Of a stretch of 64,000 nucleotides of DNA, positions 35,731-47,527 are shown one piece after another; the stretch's first letter is position 1, and the number at the start of each line of letters is the position of its first letter. The translations under genes were made by a program, and so were the position numbers. Source of the stretch: Apostichopus japonicus (Eukaryota; Echinodermata; Holothuroidea; Aspidochirotida; Stichopodidae); assembly GCF_037975245.1 (NCBI RefSeq), contig NC_092576.1:5292501-5356500 (forward strand). The letters run 5' to 3'. A model generated the notes under the pieces. The model saw nothing but the letters and a program-made list of their open reading frames with translations. It was not told the DNA's origin and made no database searches.

Positions 35731-35973
35731 CTAACAGTAGTCAAATCGTGGACATGTTTGTAGAGTTCTTTCTCCATTTGCTAGTTTACATAGGAACGTA
35801 GAAGATAGATCTTCGTGGCATCTCTTCGTCGCTGTTGTTTCTTTGCACTGCTGTTTTTTGTCAGGTCCATGCAACAATGGCTTTCCTCCAATTGAACCTA
35901 CGCTCGTTCCAGGATAAGGTCGTTTTCTTTCGCCCGATTCTCCTTGCCCTGATCCCTTTTCCATGATTGTCAC
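35731..35973 (-). CDS. Basic 80-codon ORF, possible transposase start exon
   Basis: The ORF begins MTIMEKGSGQGESGERKRPY and is rich in Lys, Arg and Gly, with a nuclear-localisation-like RKRPYP. It lies near the right end of the TTAA element and reads inward, the position expected for the first exon of that element's transposase. I see no conserved domain and no confirmed downstream exon. It may equally be chance. Confidence 0.25.
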   Translation of the reverse strand: MTIMEKGSGQGESGERKRPYPGTSVGSIGGKPLLHGPDKKQQCKETTATKRCHEDLSSTFLCKLANGERTLQTCPRFDYC

Positions 35974-36724
35974 TATACTCTAGTCTAATCGAATGTATTT
36001 GTACGAAAATCGTACAGTATTCTTTACTCAAAAGGCACACAAACAACAAACTATCGCGTACGAAAATCCTTTGCGGTAAACAATACAGTAATCTGAAATG
36101 CTGTGTTATAACATTGTGTGCATGGGTACGGGCTTGTTACGCATACGCTTGCCTGTGCTATTCACTGATCTAAATTTGTAACCGAGGTCACGTGATTAAT
36201 AGGGGTCCCATTAAACCTCGCTGAAACCTCGATAATGCCAGCGCCCTCAAAAAAAAGTCTACGAGCGATATCGCCTTTAACTGTGTTCACAACAAGATAG
36301 TGTGGTTACTATGGTGAATTTCTTGTGATAACATGGTAGCACATATTTTAAGAAGTTATGCAATCGCAACAATGTTAAAATGAAAGATCTTTAAGCTAAA
36401 TGATTTTGGAATTCACTGTATAGGTGTACTTTGAATGCAAAGTGAATGATGTAAACAACTGAATAATATAATAACTGGAATCAGATCACTATTCACAGTT
36501 TCAATGTGTTTAACCTTGTGTTTGTTACATAAAACATGCTAACTGTCTTTTCTTCTTGTTGATCAGATTTTACATGTTAATGTTGTATGTAATCATATTC
36601 TTACCCATTTGTTGCTTTCAGACCGACCAAACGGAAGGGTAAGTCTTAATACTGCGATTCCTTATCTGAACTGATAAACCATGTTCTACATTCAGAGGTA
36701 ACAAAATAATATATTGTGTGTTGT

Positions 36725-37150
36725 AAAAACTACTACAGTTCTAATATCATCATTTGTTTACAATCAATTAGCAACAGTACTAATGCCGTCATTTGTGTAA
36801 TTATGTCGTCATTTGGGTACACTCATTAAGATATATACAGTACAAGGTTGTCTTTTGTGTACACTCACTTAGCTAAAGTACTAATGTCATCATTTGTGCA
36901 CAATCAATAAGCTACATTACTAATATCACCATATGTGCACAGTCAATACGCTACTGTACTAATATCTTTCTTTATGTACAATCAATAAGCTATACCCTTG
37001 TCATACAAGCCCTAAGCCACAGTACTAAAGTCGTCATATGTACACGGCAATAAGCTACAGTACTAATGTCTTACTTTTTGTACAAGCCCTAGGGTACAGT
37101 ACTAATGTAGTCATTTGTGTACAATAATAAACTGCACTACATATGTCGTC
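36725..37150. repeat. Diverged intronic minisatellite, copy B
   Basis: Scattered units of TGTACAATCAATAAGCTAC and AGTACTAATGTCGTC type, at roughly 37-40 bp spacing, correspond to the homogeneous array at 7865-9010. The units here differ from one another far more than in copy A. Confidence 0.75.
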
Positions 37151-37479
37151 CTTCACGCACACTCACTAAGCTAATGTACAATGTGTAGAGTTATTACTAA
37201 TCACTAATCACTTACAATGATTTAATGAGTATGGAAACATGCACCTATTCTGCTTGATTTATTAACATATATTTGTATATTTCAATTAATTAGAGCAAAG
37301 CTTTTGGAAGACTCGGATCATAATCAATCGCTTTCCGATGTGAACGTTTCAAATTCGAAAGGCAGGTGGACGACGTCCGTATGATGCAACTGAATCATCC
37401 CTCGTTTTAACATATAGGACTAAAAAAGATAAGGAAGAATGCAGCTTCGCTCGTAAACACACAGGGAATCTTCGATAAA

Positions 37480-38200
37480 TTTAATACCCCATATTGAGTA
37501 CAAAGAGGATATCGTTTTGAGAACGTTAAAGGTCATTTGAGGTCACTGGAGCTCAACATGTGTAATCATAATAAACACAATGTCTGAAGAAGGGAATCTC
37601 CAACAGATATCCTAATTTGCATGTGGATGTATCACATTGAGTAGAAGGTGCCTATTATTTTATGAAGAGGTAAAATGTTATTTTGGGTCACCAAAGGTCA
37701 AAGTTTGAAATAAAACTTTTTTTTTTTTGCATTTAACCTTGCATTTTTTTTTATTGCTCATGAAAATCATACAATAAACAATAAAGGATGAATTCAACAA
37801 GTGACACAAAAATAATAAACGAACTGTCACGATTGAAATAAAACTTGGTTTGAGGACCTATGTGAATCTGCGCGAAGATGACGGAGTGCGTGTGACACCT
37901 CATTCGAAACACGGTGACTCAAAAACGTTCATGGTGGATTAACCCCATAACTGTTATGTGGACCTGTCATATCAAGTTTACAAAACCGATTTTTTTTTCT
38001 GATTTTTTTTGTGTGAAGGTCAACGGTTATATTAGGTTACACGGAAACTCAAATAGTCAATGGTTGAACGTCACACTTGGTTTGTAGATCCAACTTGATG
38101 AGTACAAGTTCAATGGTCATTTGGGGTCAACAGAGGTCAAAGTCTGTAAACTTTGTAAAAACGATAACTCAAATATAAATCTTTGTTGAACTTCACACTT
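37480..38200. repeat. 145-bp satellite family, copy B, left of the LINE
   Basis: The units match 9340-10150 of copy A, for example CCATATTGAGTACAAAGAGG. The last unit is broken at TTCACACTT by the LINE and resumes at 40324 as TACACTTGGTGTGTAGATCC. Confidence 0.75.
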
Positions 38201-38272
38201 TTCAGCGTTTGACACCATACATATTTTACTTCACCGTCTTACTGAATCGTTTGCAGTCACAGGTACCGCACA

Positions 38273-39049
38273 CAGGGGCGTAGCGAAGGGGTTTTTGTTG
38301 GGGGGTGTGGAGAATTTGATTTGCCCACGGATCTGGAAGTGGTGACTGAAATGGGGGAGGGGTCTAAGGGTAGGGGGTCTTCCCCTCCCCTTTGGAAAGT
38401 GTGTAGTTTTGAAACGTCCTTAGATGCAATCTGGTGTATATTTTAAGTCAAATTTGATTTGCCGACGGACCTGGAAGTGGTGACTGAAATGGGGGAGGGG
38501 TCTAAGGGGAGGGGGTCTTCCCCTCCCCTTTGGAAAGTGTGTAGTTTTGAAACGTCCTTAGATGCAATCTGGTGTATATTTTAAGTCAAATTTGATTTGC
38601 CGACGGACCTGGAAGTGGTGACTGAAATGGGGGAGAAGTCTAAGGGGAGGGGGTCTTCCCCTCCCCTTTGGCAATTTTTTAGATTTGAAACGTCCTTAGA
38701 TGCAATCTGGTGTATATTTTAAGTCAAATTTGATTTGCCGACGGATCTGGAAGTGGTGACTGAAATGGGGGAGGGGTCTAAGGGTAGGGGGTCTACCCCT
38801 CCCCTTTGGAAAATTTTTAGTTTTGAAACGTCCTTAGATGCAATCTGGTGCATATTTTAAGTCAAATTTGGCACGGAAGAAGCTCCCGTTCTCCTTTTCT
38901 CTATTCAGCTTTCCTTCTTTCTACCCCTTCCGCTCTCTTCACCTTTTCTCCTTTTGCCGACAGACCCAAAATTTGCCGACAGCGACCAAATTATTGGGGG
39001 GGTGTGACACCCCCACACCCCCCCCCCCCCCCCGCTCGCTACGCCCCTG
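38273..39049. mobile_element. hAT-like element inserted in the LINE
   Basis: The ends are CAGGGGCGTAGCGA and its inverse TCGCTACGCCCCTG. ACCGCACA is duplicated at 38265-38272 and 39050-39057. That is an 8-bp target duplication, which with CAGGGG ends marks a hAT superfamily element. The element is 777 bp, non-coding, and mostly made of an internal tandem repeat and a C-rich right end. Confidence 0.88.
38315..38866. repeat. Four 138-bp tandem units inside the hAT-like element
   Basis: The unit start TTTGATTTGCC falls at 38315, 38453, 38591 and 38729, and a truncated fifth begins at 38867. The spacing is exactly 138 each time. Each unit contains a G-rich/C-rich inverted repeat (AGGGGAGGGGG...CCCCTCCCCT type) that could fold back. 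Differences between units are few, so amplification is recent. Confidence 0.92.
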
Positions 39050-40323
39050 ACCGCACAGTCATGGCTTGTGTCCTATTTGAAACAACGTACCCATTTAGTT
39101 GTGGCAAGTCTTCAGCTAGTAAGGACTTACTAACAGGCTTTCTACAGGGTTCGGAATTGGGTCCATACATGTATCCATTGTATACATCTCCACCCTTCGC
39201 AATTGCAGAGAAACACGGAATTAACCTACACATGTATGCTGACGACACGCAGTTATATGTTTCATGTGATCCAAATGATCATGCTGATACTGTGCTACGT
39301 CGACTGGATAGTGCGATCTCAGAAATACTAGAATTGATGACAGACAACCACCTGAAGTTGAATTATGCTAAACCGAATTTATAATTATCTGTAAAAGAAG
39401 TACAAAGAAGTTGCTGTCACACGTCACAGATATTTCTATAGGAACTACAAAGGTTGCTGCAAGTGTATCAGCCCGTAACATACGAGCCGTTTTAGACCCA
39501 GAATTAGGCATGATCCCCCATACTAACAGTGTTGTTAGGACGTGCGACTCGCATCTCCGCCAGATATCACATATCCGCCCACTTCTGACTCGTGATGCCA
39601 CTGCTACATTGGTCAACGCTATTATCACGTCCCGTCTGGATTATGGAAATAGCCTGCTCTTTGGACTCCCCAACTCTACAACTCACAAGCTGGAACTTTT
39701 TCAAAATAATACTGCTCGTATAGTTTGTAAGAAAAGGAAAAGAGACCATGTCACACCACTACTGGAATCACTGCATTGGGTGCCAATAGATTCGAGTGAA
39801 GTTTAAAATTTTAGACTCGCTTTCTCTGTGTAGTTGACTGTGATTTAATTAGTAATATGCATACTACGTTTGGATCTATTAACTGAAATCTTAGCCTTTC
39901 TTTTTAAGAATTGTTTTTACTTTGTTTAGTGTTCTATTTTTTATCGTTTAGTATTGGTTGTTTATTACTATCTGTTTTAGGCTTTTACAATATTTGTCTT
40001 ATTGTACTATAGTTTCTCATACTTATTTATATTTAATTATTGAATATGCTTTAATCTTTTGTGTATCCTTTTTTTGAACTATTTTACTATTTACATATTT
40101 CTGAATTTGTTTTAGACTATATGCGTTTAGGGCTCAATTATGATCGTTTAGTAGGTTTTTTTTTATATTGTTGCTTAAGGCTTTTACATGTTGTGCCTTA
40201 TTGGTTCTATATATTTAATATTAAGGATTTTTTTTACTATTTGTTTTTAGGATTGACATTTGTAAAGCGCTTTGAGCAGTATTGCTGATTATGCGCTATT
40301 AATATTTCTCATATTATATTATT

Positions 40324-40910
40324 ACACTTGGTGTGTAGATCCAACTTGATGATTACCCGTTTAATGGTCGAAACCTTTGTCAACACGATAACAAAATATA
40401 TCTCTGTTGAACTTCACTCTTGGTATGTAGATCCAACTTGTTTAGCCTAATAGTAATAACCATTGAGACATGTATATATAACTGTCAATTTAAAGATTTT
40501 TACTTAATAGGCAGGTTTGCATTTGTGCAAGAACCTTGCTGAGCATTCGAAATAAATAATGGCAAACATTTACGATACGGTGTGCAATGCTGTAAATTGC
40601 ATAACGTTGTCAAACGAAACATGGCAGGAAATCGCTAATCCGACCGGCTTCGGATTTGATTCTTCACCGGAAGCAAAAGGAATCTTTTCGATTATGATAG
40701 CATGTAAGAGAGAAGAGAGAGCGCTTGATTAAATATCATACTCGGTAGGCCTATGATGCTGATTCCCTATAGTGAGTACAGGTTGTACAGGAACTGGAAC
40801 ACAAGAAGTGGGGACGTCAGATATATTATGTAGATCACTGGTAAGGGTCAAATGTCTTTCAGGATAAAAGAGGTCAAGATTGAAATCCTTGTAAAGACAA
40901 TATCACAATG
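40324..40910. repeat. 145-bp satellite family, copy B, right of the LINE, plus shared flank
   Basis: This continues the satellite interrupted at 38200. It then shares the stretch AGGCAGGTTTGCATTTGTGC...GGCAAACATTTACGATACGG with copy A at 9753-9820. Confidence 0.7.
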
Positions 40911-41339
40911 ATTTTAACATGGATAGATGGATCTTTCTTATCTTTTGTATGATTGTAAATATTCTTTATTTCGTAAAAAAAGATGGTAAACAACGACGGC
41001 TGAATGTGTTAAAAACAAGCTTACATTTTCTTTTCCTTTTCCATATATGTTAGTTCTATCACAACATAAGTTAACATATAACATAGAAGGAGATAAGAAC
41101 AAAAATTCTGAAAGGAAGCGTACTAAAAAAACTTACATGGCTTGTCGGGTAGTGACTCCCCCTGAAAAAAATACAGAACTTTACAATCAAAAAGGAGAAC
41201 AAAAAAATCAGAACAACCCCTTCCTCTCCCTTCATTCCATCTCCACGGTTTACAGAAGACTTAAATATTTAAAGGAACATCTAGAACCTACTCATAAGAA
41301 TAACTTTAGTACATTTAACCAGGACGATTTAGGCTGGTA

Positions 41340-41470
41340 CAAAGATATTGGAACAAATCTGAAGTTTGTCTAATTTTCTAGCAGCCAATACTTATTTCAA
41401 GAGTGCAAGTACAGGAATTTGTTACCAAAGGGTTTCGTGTGCTAGTAACAGCTTTATTTATCGTGCCGCT

Positions 41471-41475
<5 letters not shown>
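41340..41475. repeat. TA-linked dispersed repeat, copy 2
   Basis: The same family as at 10770. This copy is followed at once by a TA microsatellite, and it ends copy B. In antisense it keeps the open frame ending TRNPLVTNSCTCTLEISIGC then stop. Confidence 0.8.
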
Positions 41476-41477
<2 letters not shown>

Positions 41478-41545
<68 letters not shown>

Positions 41546-41562
41546 ATGTATATATATATATA
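41478..41562. repeat. (TA)n microsatellite
   Basis: About 30 TA repeats with ATGTATG interruptions near the right end. The following stretch, 41600-42740, has no gene or repeat family that I can support. Confidence 0.9.
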
Positions 41563-42742
41563 AATAGATATATAAATAGCAAATATATAGCATTATTTAT
41601 TTCGTAAAGTTATTTGAACGTAGTGAAGGGTAGTGTTGAATGCATAATTTCACATATCAATTATCCAATTTTCAACTTGTGATGGACAATCTCTATTAGA
41701 GGTAACGTATAATTTTTGTATTAATGGTTTACTTACATGCTGTGATGTAATATTGACCACATTCAAATTGAAACCAATTCACTTTCAAGATGACGAACTT
41801 GAGGGGGCGCATTGACGTAAACACAAACTGTTTACCGATGACGTATACCAGTACTGACCAATGGAGAATTGACAACCAGTGTTGACAGTCGAGAATAAAG
41901 ACGGTGTATTTTCTTCTACGCTCACTCACCCCCATCCCCTCTCCCGCTCCATATTTCCAGTTCCAGGAATCAATGCCATAATAATATAAATATTGCGTTT
42001 GCCTTGTCTTATCTGGCGCCGCCCTAGTTTCCACACGCATTGACCAGGAATCTCAAAACAACCAAATAAAAAGTCTTTACGTTCGTTCATTGATTCAGTA
42101 CATTATTTACTAGTATGCACGTGATGTCTGAACGTATTTGCACCGATTTTAGCACGAAAACGCCTAAAAACAAATATCAAATCTCACTTATGATGATTTT
42201 AAGCGTTGCTAGTAACTCTTTTTTCTTTATGTTTTCTTTTTCTTTTCTAAAATTCTGTGAGGTGTGTTGCTCTATTTAGACCACGGCGTGAACCCTTTGT
42301 CAGGAAATCACACACAAAAAAGGGCCGGGTGTGCTGTTGTTATTATTCTGTTTTAGACCACTTGTAAAAAATATGCAGACATAACCTGAGAAGATCGTAT
42401 CTTTGTCAATTAAGCCGTTTCGTTGGGGGAAAAAGTCAAGCTTTTAAGGCTAATGGTTACGGCGACATCTCTACCTGGGAATTTGGGAAAACTCCAATAA
42501 ATGTACCTCGTTGTTTTAGCATATTATATTACATGGACACTTGATCGCCGTAGGATATCAAGCTCTTGCGTATCCATATTCCCTTCACAAATTAGTAGTG
42601 ATATAGGAATAAAAGCAATCATTTCTGTTATTGACGGAAAGGAAAACAAAAACTAGATATTTTTTTAACCTTATGCTATTATCTTCCACATTTGTTTAAG
42701 ATAAATTGTATTTTAATCCATAATTACTTTATTCCTTATGGA

Positions 42743-43262
42743 TGTTTTATACCCATACCTGTACCTATGAACAATGGATGTGGTATACCTATTGTCTCAT
42801 TCCCTGTACCTATGAACAATCGAAGTTGTACACCTATTGCCTAATTCCCTGTACTGCGAACAATGGATGTGGTATACCTATTGTCTCGTTCCCTGTTTGT
42901 GAACAATGGATGTGGTATACCTTTTGTCTTATTCCCTGCACCTATTAACAATGGATGTGGTATACCTATTGTCTCATTCCCTGTACTGCGAACAATGGAT
43001 GTGGAATTCCTATTGTCTAATTCTCTCTACCTGTGAACCGTGGATGTGGTATATCTATTTTCTCATTCCCTGTACGTATGGACAATGGATGTGGTATACC
43101 CATTGTCTCGTTCCCTGTTTTGTGAACAATGGATGTGGTATACCTTTTGTCATATTCCCTGTACCTATGAACAATGGATGTGGTATACCTATTGTCTCAT
43201 TCCCTGTTGCCGTGAACAATGGATGTGTTACACCTATTGTCTTATTCGCTGTACCTCTTCTT
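42743..43262. repeat. 45-bp minisatellite, about 11 units
   Basis: The unit reads GAACAATGGATGTGGTATAC then CTATTGTCTCATTCCCTGTA plus CCTAT, with 40-45-bp length variants (TGTTTGTGAAC and TACTGCGAAC junctions). The open frames across it (MWYTYCLIPC-type) are repeat artefacts. Confidence 0.9.
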
Positions 43263-46200
43263 TTTTTTTAATTTGGTATATCGCTATAATATTTCCACGT
43301 CGTCCTGACCCATCTAAGGTAGCCTCCACCACCGTGACCCACTTTTCATGAGTAATCTTGAATATAAAATCACTGTTAACAGTTACATATACATGCACAA
43401 CAAACTACAAACTGTGTATGGTTTATGAAAGATGATAGTTTGATAGCAATGATTTGGAATGAAATTTATGACCACAACTTTATCAAACAATTACACCTCA
43501 GTGATTTCTATGATTACACGGCATTCAGAGTACTGTGGCTGACTGGCACGCCCCCTCCCCCCCTCACTCCCTAGCTACCAGAAATAGACATATATGAAGC
43601 ACCGCCAAATGAGGTCCTGATGACTCAGTTTGGTAAAGCGCTTTGTTATTTATCATCGCTATATATCGTCTTTTAATCCAACGGTTAAAAACAATATCTT
43701 ATTCAATATAGCCTATATCAGCCCTTTAAAAGAATACAACCAATCAACGGTCAATAAGTATGTCACATGACATACATCGCCTACACACACAAAAATTGCT
43801 TATAATCACTAAATATCAGACAGTTTGTTCATTTATCACGGTATAGCTTTCATCGGGAGGGACTATCCTAACAATCGAAAGAAGAATTGTGTTCGGAAAA
43901 GAAAATACAAAAAAAATAATAACACGACACGCGTGACCGGAACGACATAGAAAGAAAGGCGTCGGAGTTTTATATTAATGAGACAGCAAGGAAGAACGCT
44001 AAAGGTATGAGTTTATTTTTTGTTCTGTTATATCGGATAAAGATTTGTTTCTGAAGATCTGTTTGAATATGCTCTTCAGATAAGAGAAAAAGTACTTAAA
44101 CCTAATCAAAACCAGTTAAATATTGTCCTATTTTGTTAAATGTAAATATAGCTGGTATATTTTATCTTTGGTTAATGGTAAATTGGTTAGTACTTCAGGA
44201 TTTTTTTTTTGTTGGAAGATGGAGAGATCGATTGAAAGGGTATTTAATGGTTTCTATTCTTGATAGGCAATCGTTCATGCATGTGAGAAAAACGTTCTTC
44301 AAAGGAATTTTGTTCTGGAAATCAGTATTTCCGATAGTTTATTTTGTCAAATTTTTTTTTTTGTATTTCTACAAAATCTGAAATTAAACATTACAAAAAT
44401 AATCATCTCTGAAAAAGTGATGTTTTAAATTGATTTAACTTTCTGTTCAAATTAAACATTAATTTCCCGAAAAATATTGTCAATGAAAATTGTCTGCAAA
44501 AATGTGAAAAGGTTAATATTTTTGAAAAACAGGAGATATGGACATTTAAATATTAATCTGCTTAAATTTGTAATTGATAATGTTTTAGAGTAAGACTACT
44601 TTCAAAGCAAAATGTTAACCAAAAATATCATAAATCAATCACGATTAGTAGATATTTTGACAAAATAATGACCTTTTTAAAAAAAAAATCCTAGATTAGT
44701 ATGCAATTTTTTCAAAGGTTTTAACGGGTTCTTTTCTTCTGTCCGCTTTCTTTGTTTGGCTGTGTAAAGATGATTCGAATTCATATCTTATATTTGTTAG
44801 TAAAAGTGTAACTTTTAGTTGAAAACTACAACGCTGCATCAGTTGTTGTAAATCTGCCAACAGGCCTCTACCACAACAATGATATATAACAGCTGTCTGG
44901 TGGTATAGATAAGAATTCGGTCCGCAGGGGAGGAAAATGGGTAGCATTTACCGACAATCTACAAGGTTATTAGATCGATTTGCATATGTTACCGAGAAGG
45001 GTGATGTTCTTTTTACATCGTCAGGGAAATGTGCCACTGTGTCTCAATCCCCTATTCCCCCTCCCCCTCTGCTCCGCACCGTTTTCTCTTCTGATTACGA
45101 GGTTGCGTAAAGGGTGGAATTTGGTCTGTTGTCAAGAAAATATGGCCTTGATGAATGAATGTTTTCGTTTGAAGTAAGGGCAATGGCACATGCCAAAACT
45201 TGCCAGATCGAAATGTATGTTAAATCCTTATATTTAATAAAAGAGTTGAATAAAATATTGTTATGCGAATAAAATGCCACTTAATTTCTTGATTGTGTAG
45301 ATGTATGTCAAGGATACATATTTTGTACATTCGTGCCTTGAATTTGGCTCAAAGTTGTTACGACTAATGCAGTAACAAATGCATTGTTAAAATGTTCCAC
45401 AAATTATAATAAATGTTTATTCATCATGAATAAAATGTATTTTTCATCATAAATAAATGTTTAATACCATCAAGAAACAATATGGTGTTTTGATAGCATT
45501 TTTCGACAACTATAACAGATGTGTTAGAGAAGTAATTTGCATATACTACATTATGCTGTTCTTGTTGTTTACATATAACGATGACGCTATTCTAGAATTT
45601 ACTGTAGCATATCGTTAGAAGACATGCAAAATCTCACTCGTACACGGATGGTTTACAATGGGAACATGATTTTAGAAATATTACCTAAAATGTTCGTCCA
45701 AGCTACATAACCGAAAGGGGAACAAACACGTCAATGAGATGAATTAAAATCTTTTATTTCTTACGAGCAGTTAAAAATTGCACTATACTGTTCAGTTAAT
45801 TTCGATGCATCATTGTTTTTGTATGCACCTATCATTACTTGTAAAAGGTTTTTGACCTTATTGTATTCAAATATGTTCGAATTAGCACAAAAATGTTACC
45901 AATAAAGATACCAAGCGTGGTAACAAAAATATTTTAAAAAAGATGAATTAAAATCTACCATACGTCATGAGATGTATTGTAGCTGTATATAACTTGAAGA
46001 GTATCACACAGACCCACATACACACACTCACATACACACACCTGTCTGCTTTAAGCCACAGAGTATTGTGATGAGATTGTATAATTTATCAAGTACTCCG
46101 GAAGATATAATGGTATTATCAAATCATTGTCTTGTATTACTATGCGTTCAACTGAACATGATCAAGACAGTAAAAACAAAGAGAGAGAGAGAGAGAAAGA

Positions 46201-46390
46201 GGTACAAATAATTAAACACACATATTGTTGACATTAAGTGACGAATTATTCACTTTTGCCTCTCATATCTGACTTTCAATCAAACTGTGGTGTTGAGGCG
46301 AGTCCTGTTATTCACACAACTAAATATAAATTTAGAGTGCAGTGTTGATGTCATAGGGCCATGAAAGGGAAAAGGTGATAATGAATTGAA
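43263..46390. other. AT-rich region, no gene seen
   Basis: Apart from a short C-rich tract near 43552, CA-rich text at 46010-46040 and a GA run at 46180-46200, I see no repeat family, spliced exon chain or conserved ORF. The longest ORFs (44133, 44696) are hydrophobic or basic low-complexity frames. Confidence 0.6.
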
Positions 46391-46394
46391 ATCT

Positions 46395-46910
46395 ATCCAT
46401 CCATCCATCCATCCATCCATCCATCCATCCATCCATCCATCCATCCATCCATCCATCCATCCATCCATCCATCCATCCATCCATCCATCCATCCATCCAT
46501 CCATCCATCCATCCATCCATCCATCCATCCATCCATCCATCCATCCATCCATCCATCCATCCATCCATCCATCCATCCATCCATCCATCCATCCATCCAT
46601 CCATCCATCCATCCATCCATCCATCCATCCATCCATCCATCCATCCATCCATCCATCCATCCATCCATCCATCCATCCATCCATCCATCCATCCATCCAT
46701 CCATCCATCCATCCATCCATCCATCCATCCATCCATCCATCCATCCATCCATCCATCCATCCATCCATCCATCCATCCATCCATCCATCCATCCATCCAT
46801 CCATCCATCCATCCATCCATCCATCCATCCATCCATCCATCCATCCATCCATCCATCCATCCATCCATCCATCCATCCATCCATCCATCCATCCATCCAT
46901 CCATCCATCC

Positions 46911-46953
<43 letters not shown>

Positions 46954-46962
46954 CATCCATCC

Positions 46963-46993
<31 letters not shown>

Positions 46994-47527
46994 GATCTAT
47001 CGATCTATCGATCTGTCGATCTATCGATCTATCCGTCTATCCGTCCATCCGTCCGTCCGTCCGTCCGTCCGTCCGTCCGTCCGTCCGTCCGTCCGTCCGT
47101 CCGTCCGTCCGTCCGTCCGTCCGTCCGTCCGTCCGTCCGTCCGTCCGTCCGTCCGTCCGTCCGTCCCTCCCTCCCTCCCTCCCTCCCTCCGTCCGTCCGT
47201 CCCTCCGTCCGTCCGTCCGTCCGTCCGTCCCTCCGTCCCTCCGTCCCTCCGTCCCTCCGTCCGTCCGTCCGTCCGTCCGTCCCTCCGTCCCTCCGTCCCT
47301 CCGTCCCTCCGTCCGTCCGTCCGTCCGTCCCTCCGTCCGTCCGTCCGTCCGTCCGTCCCTCCGTCCGTCCGTCCGTACGTCCCTCCGTCCGTCCGTCCGT
47401 CCCTCCGTCCCTCCGTACGTCCCTCCGTCCGTCCGTCCCTCCGTCCGTCCGTCCGTCCATCTATCCATCTATCCCTCCATCTATCCATCTATCCATCTAT
47501 CCATCTATCTATCTATCTATCCATCCA
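46395..47527. repeat. Composite tetranucleotide microsatellite, 1.13 kb
   Basis: About 130 apparently uninterrupted ATCC units (to 46912) pass into ATCT, then ATCG/ATCT, then GTCC (47042-47164), CTCC/GTCC mixtures, and finally CCAT/CTAT. Each block differs from the next by one base change in the four-base unit. Long open frames exist on both strands because a tetramer repeat encodes a four-residue period; they are not genes. Confidence 0.97.

Larger units (their letters stand above)
28493..36276. mobile_element. 7.8-kb TTAA-flanked DNA transposon (piggyBac- or Kolobok-like), composite
   Basis: The insert is bounded by TTAA at 28489-28492 and 36277-36280. Its ends are inverted: AGGTGGGATCGCTCGTA on the left and AGGCGATATCGCTCGTA on the right, read inward. 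Copy A has a single TTAA at 7421 in the matching sequence (GACTTTAAATGG...GTTCACAACA), which is the empty site. TTAA target duplication is the hallmark of piggyBac and Kolobok superfamilies, and the AGG start fits Kolobok better than piggyBac. No intact transposase is evident. A basic 80-codon minus-strand ORF (35731-35973) near one end is the only candidate piece. The interior holds several later insertions. Confidence 0.8.
23354..37384 (+). pseudogene. LRR-like receptor tail, copy B, probably damaged
   Basis: The exons match copy A: 23354-23445, 24630-24841, 25222-25289, 25660-25727, 25937-25981, 26089 onward, 27197-27220, 36622-36638 and 37294-37384 (TGA at 37382). The 71-residue second exon shares 47 residues with copy A by my count. 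Signs of decay are clear. The first acceptor is TG at 23352 where copy A has AG. The sixth exon carries extra G-rich bases that shift frame, and its homologous 3' part is cut by about 770 bp and has stops. A 7.8-kb element fills the intron before the 17-nt micro-exon. Still, exons 2-5 and the last three remain open, with mostly synonymous or conservative change in the frame TDQTEGAKLLEDSD. The end is 11 residues longer than in copy A (SNSKGRWTTSV). It could be functional if another acceptor, such as TGTAAG at 23364, is used. Confidence 0.5.
38201..40323 (+). mobile_element. 5'-truncated CR1/L2-like LINE with reverse transcriptase relic
   Basis: The coding relic starts SAFDTIHILLHRLTESFAV (reverse transcriptase motif A), breaks at the hAT-like element, and resumes with LLTGFLQGSELGP (motif B) and LHMYADDTQLYVS (motif C with both aspartates). 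A C-terminal region follows: SRLDYGNSLLFGLPNSTTHK and RDHVTPLLESLHWVP, typical of CR1/L2-type ORF2. Frameshifts and stops separate the parts (39382, 39806). The 3' end has the GTAAAGCGCTTTGAGCAGT motif seen in such LINEs. ACACTT flanks both ends in the satellite host, a likely target duplication. Confidence 0.85.
22728..41475. repeat. Segmental duplication, copy B
   Basis: The partner of copy A starts 60 bp after the receptor stop codon and ends in the TA-linked repeat at 41475. It is longer than copy A because of three insertions: about 0.77 kb inside an exon (26182-26951), a 7.8-kb TTAA-flanked element (28493-36276) and a 2.1-kb LINE (38201-40323). It lacks the 1585-2585 satellite and the 4440-4980 stretch of copy A. 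Because it follows a receptor gene, copy A probably does too, outside the window. Confidence 0.9.

Noticed and set aside
42742-43351. Cys/Trp/Tyr-rich ORFs across the 45-bp minisatellite
   Set aside because: Frames follow the tandem unit and change with its length variants. No splice or start context.
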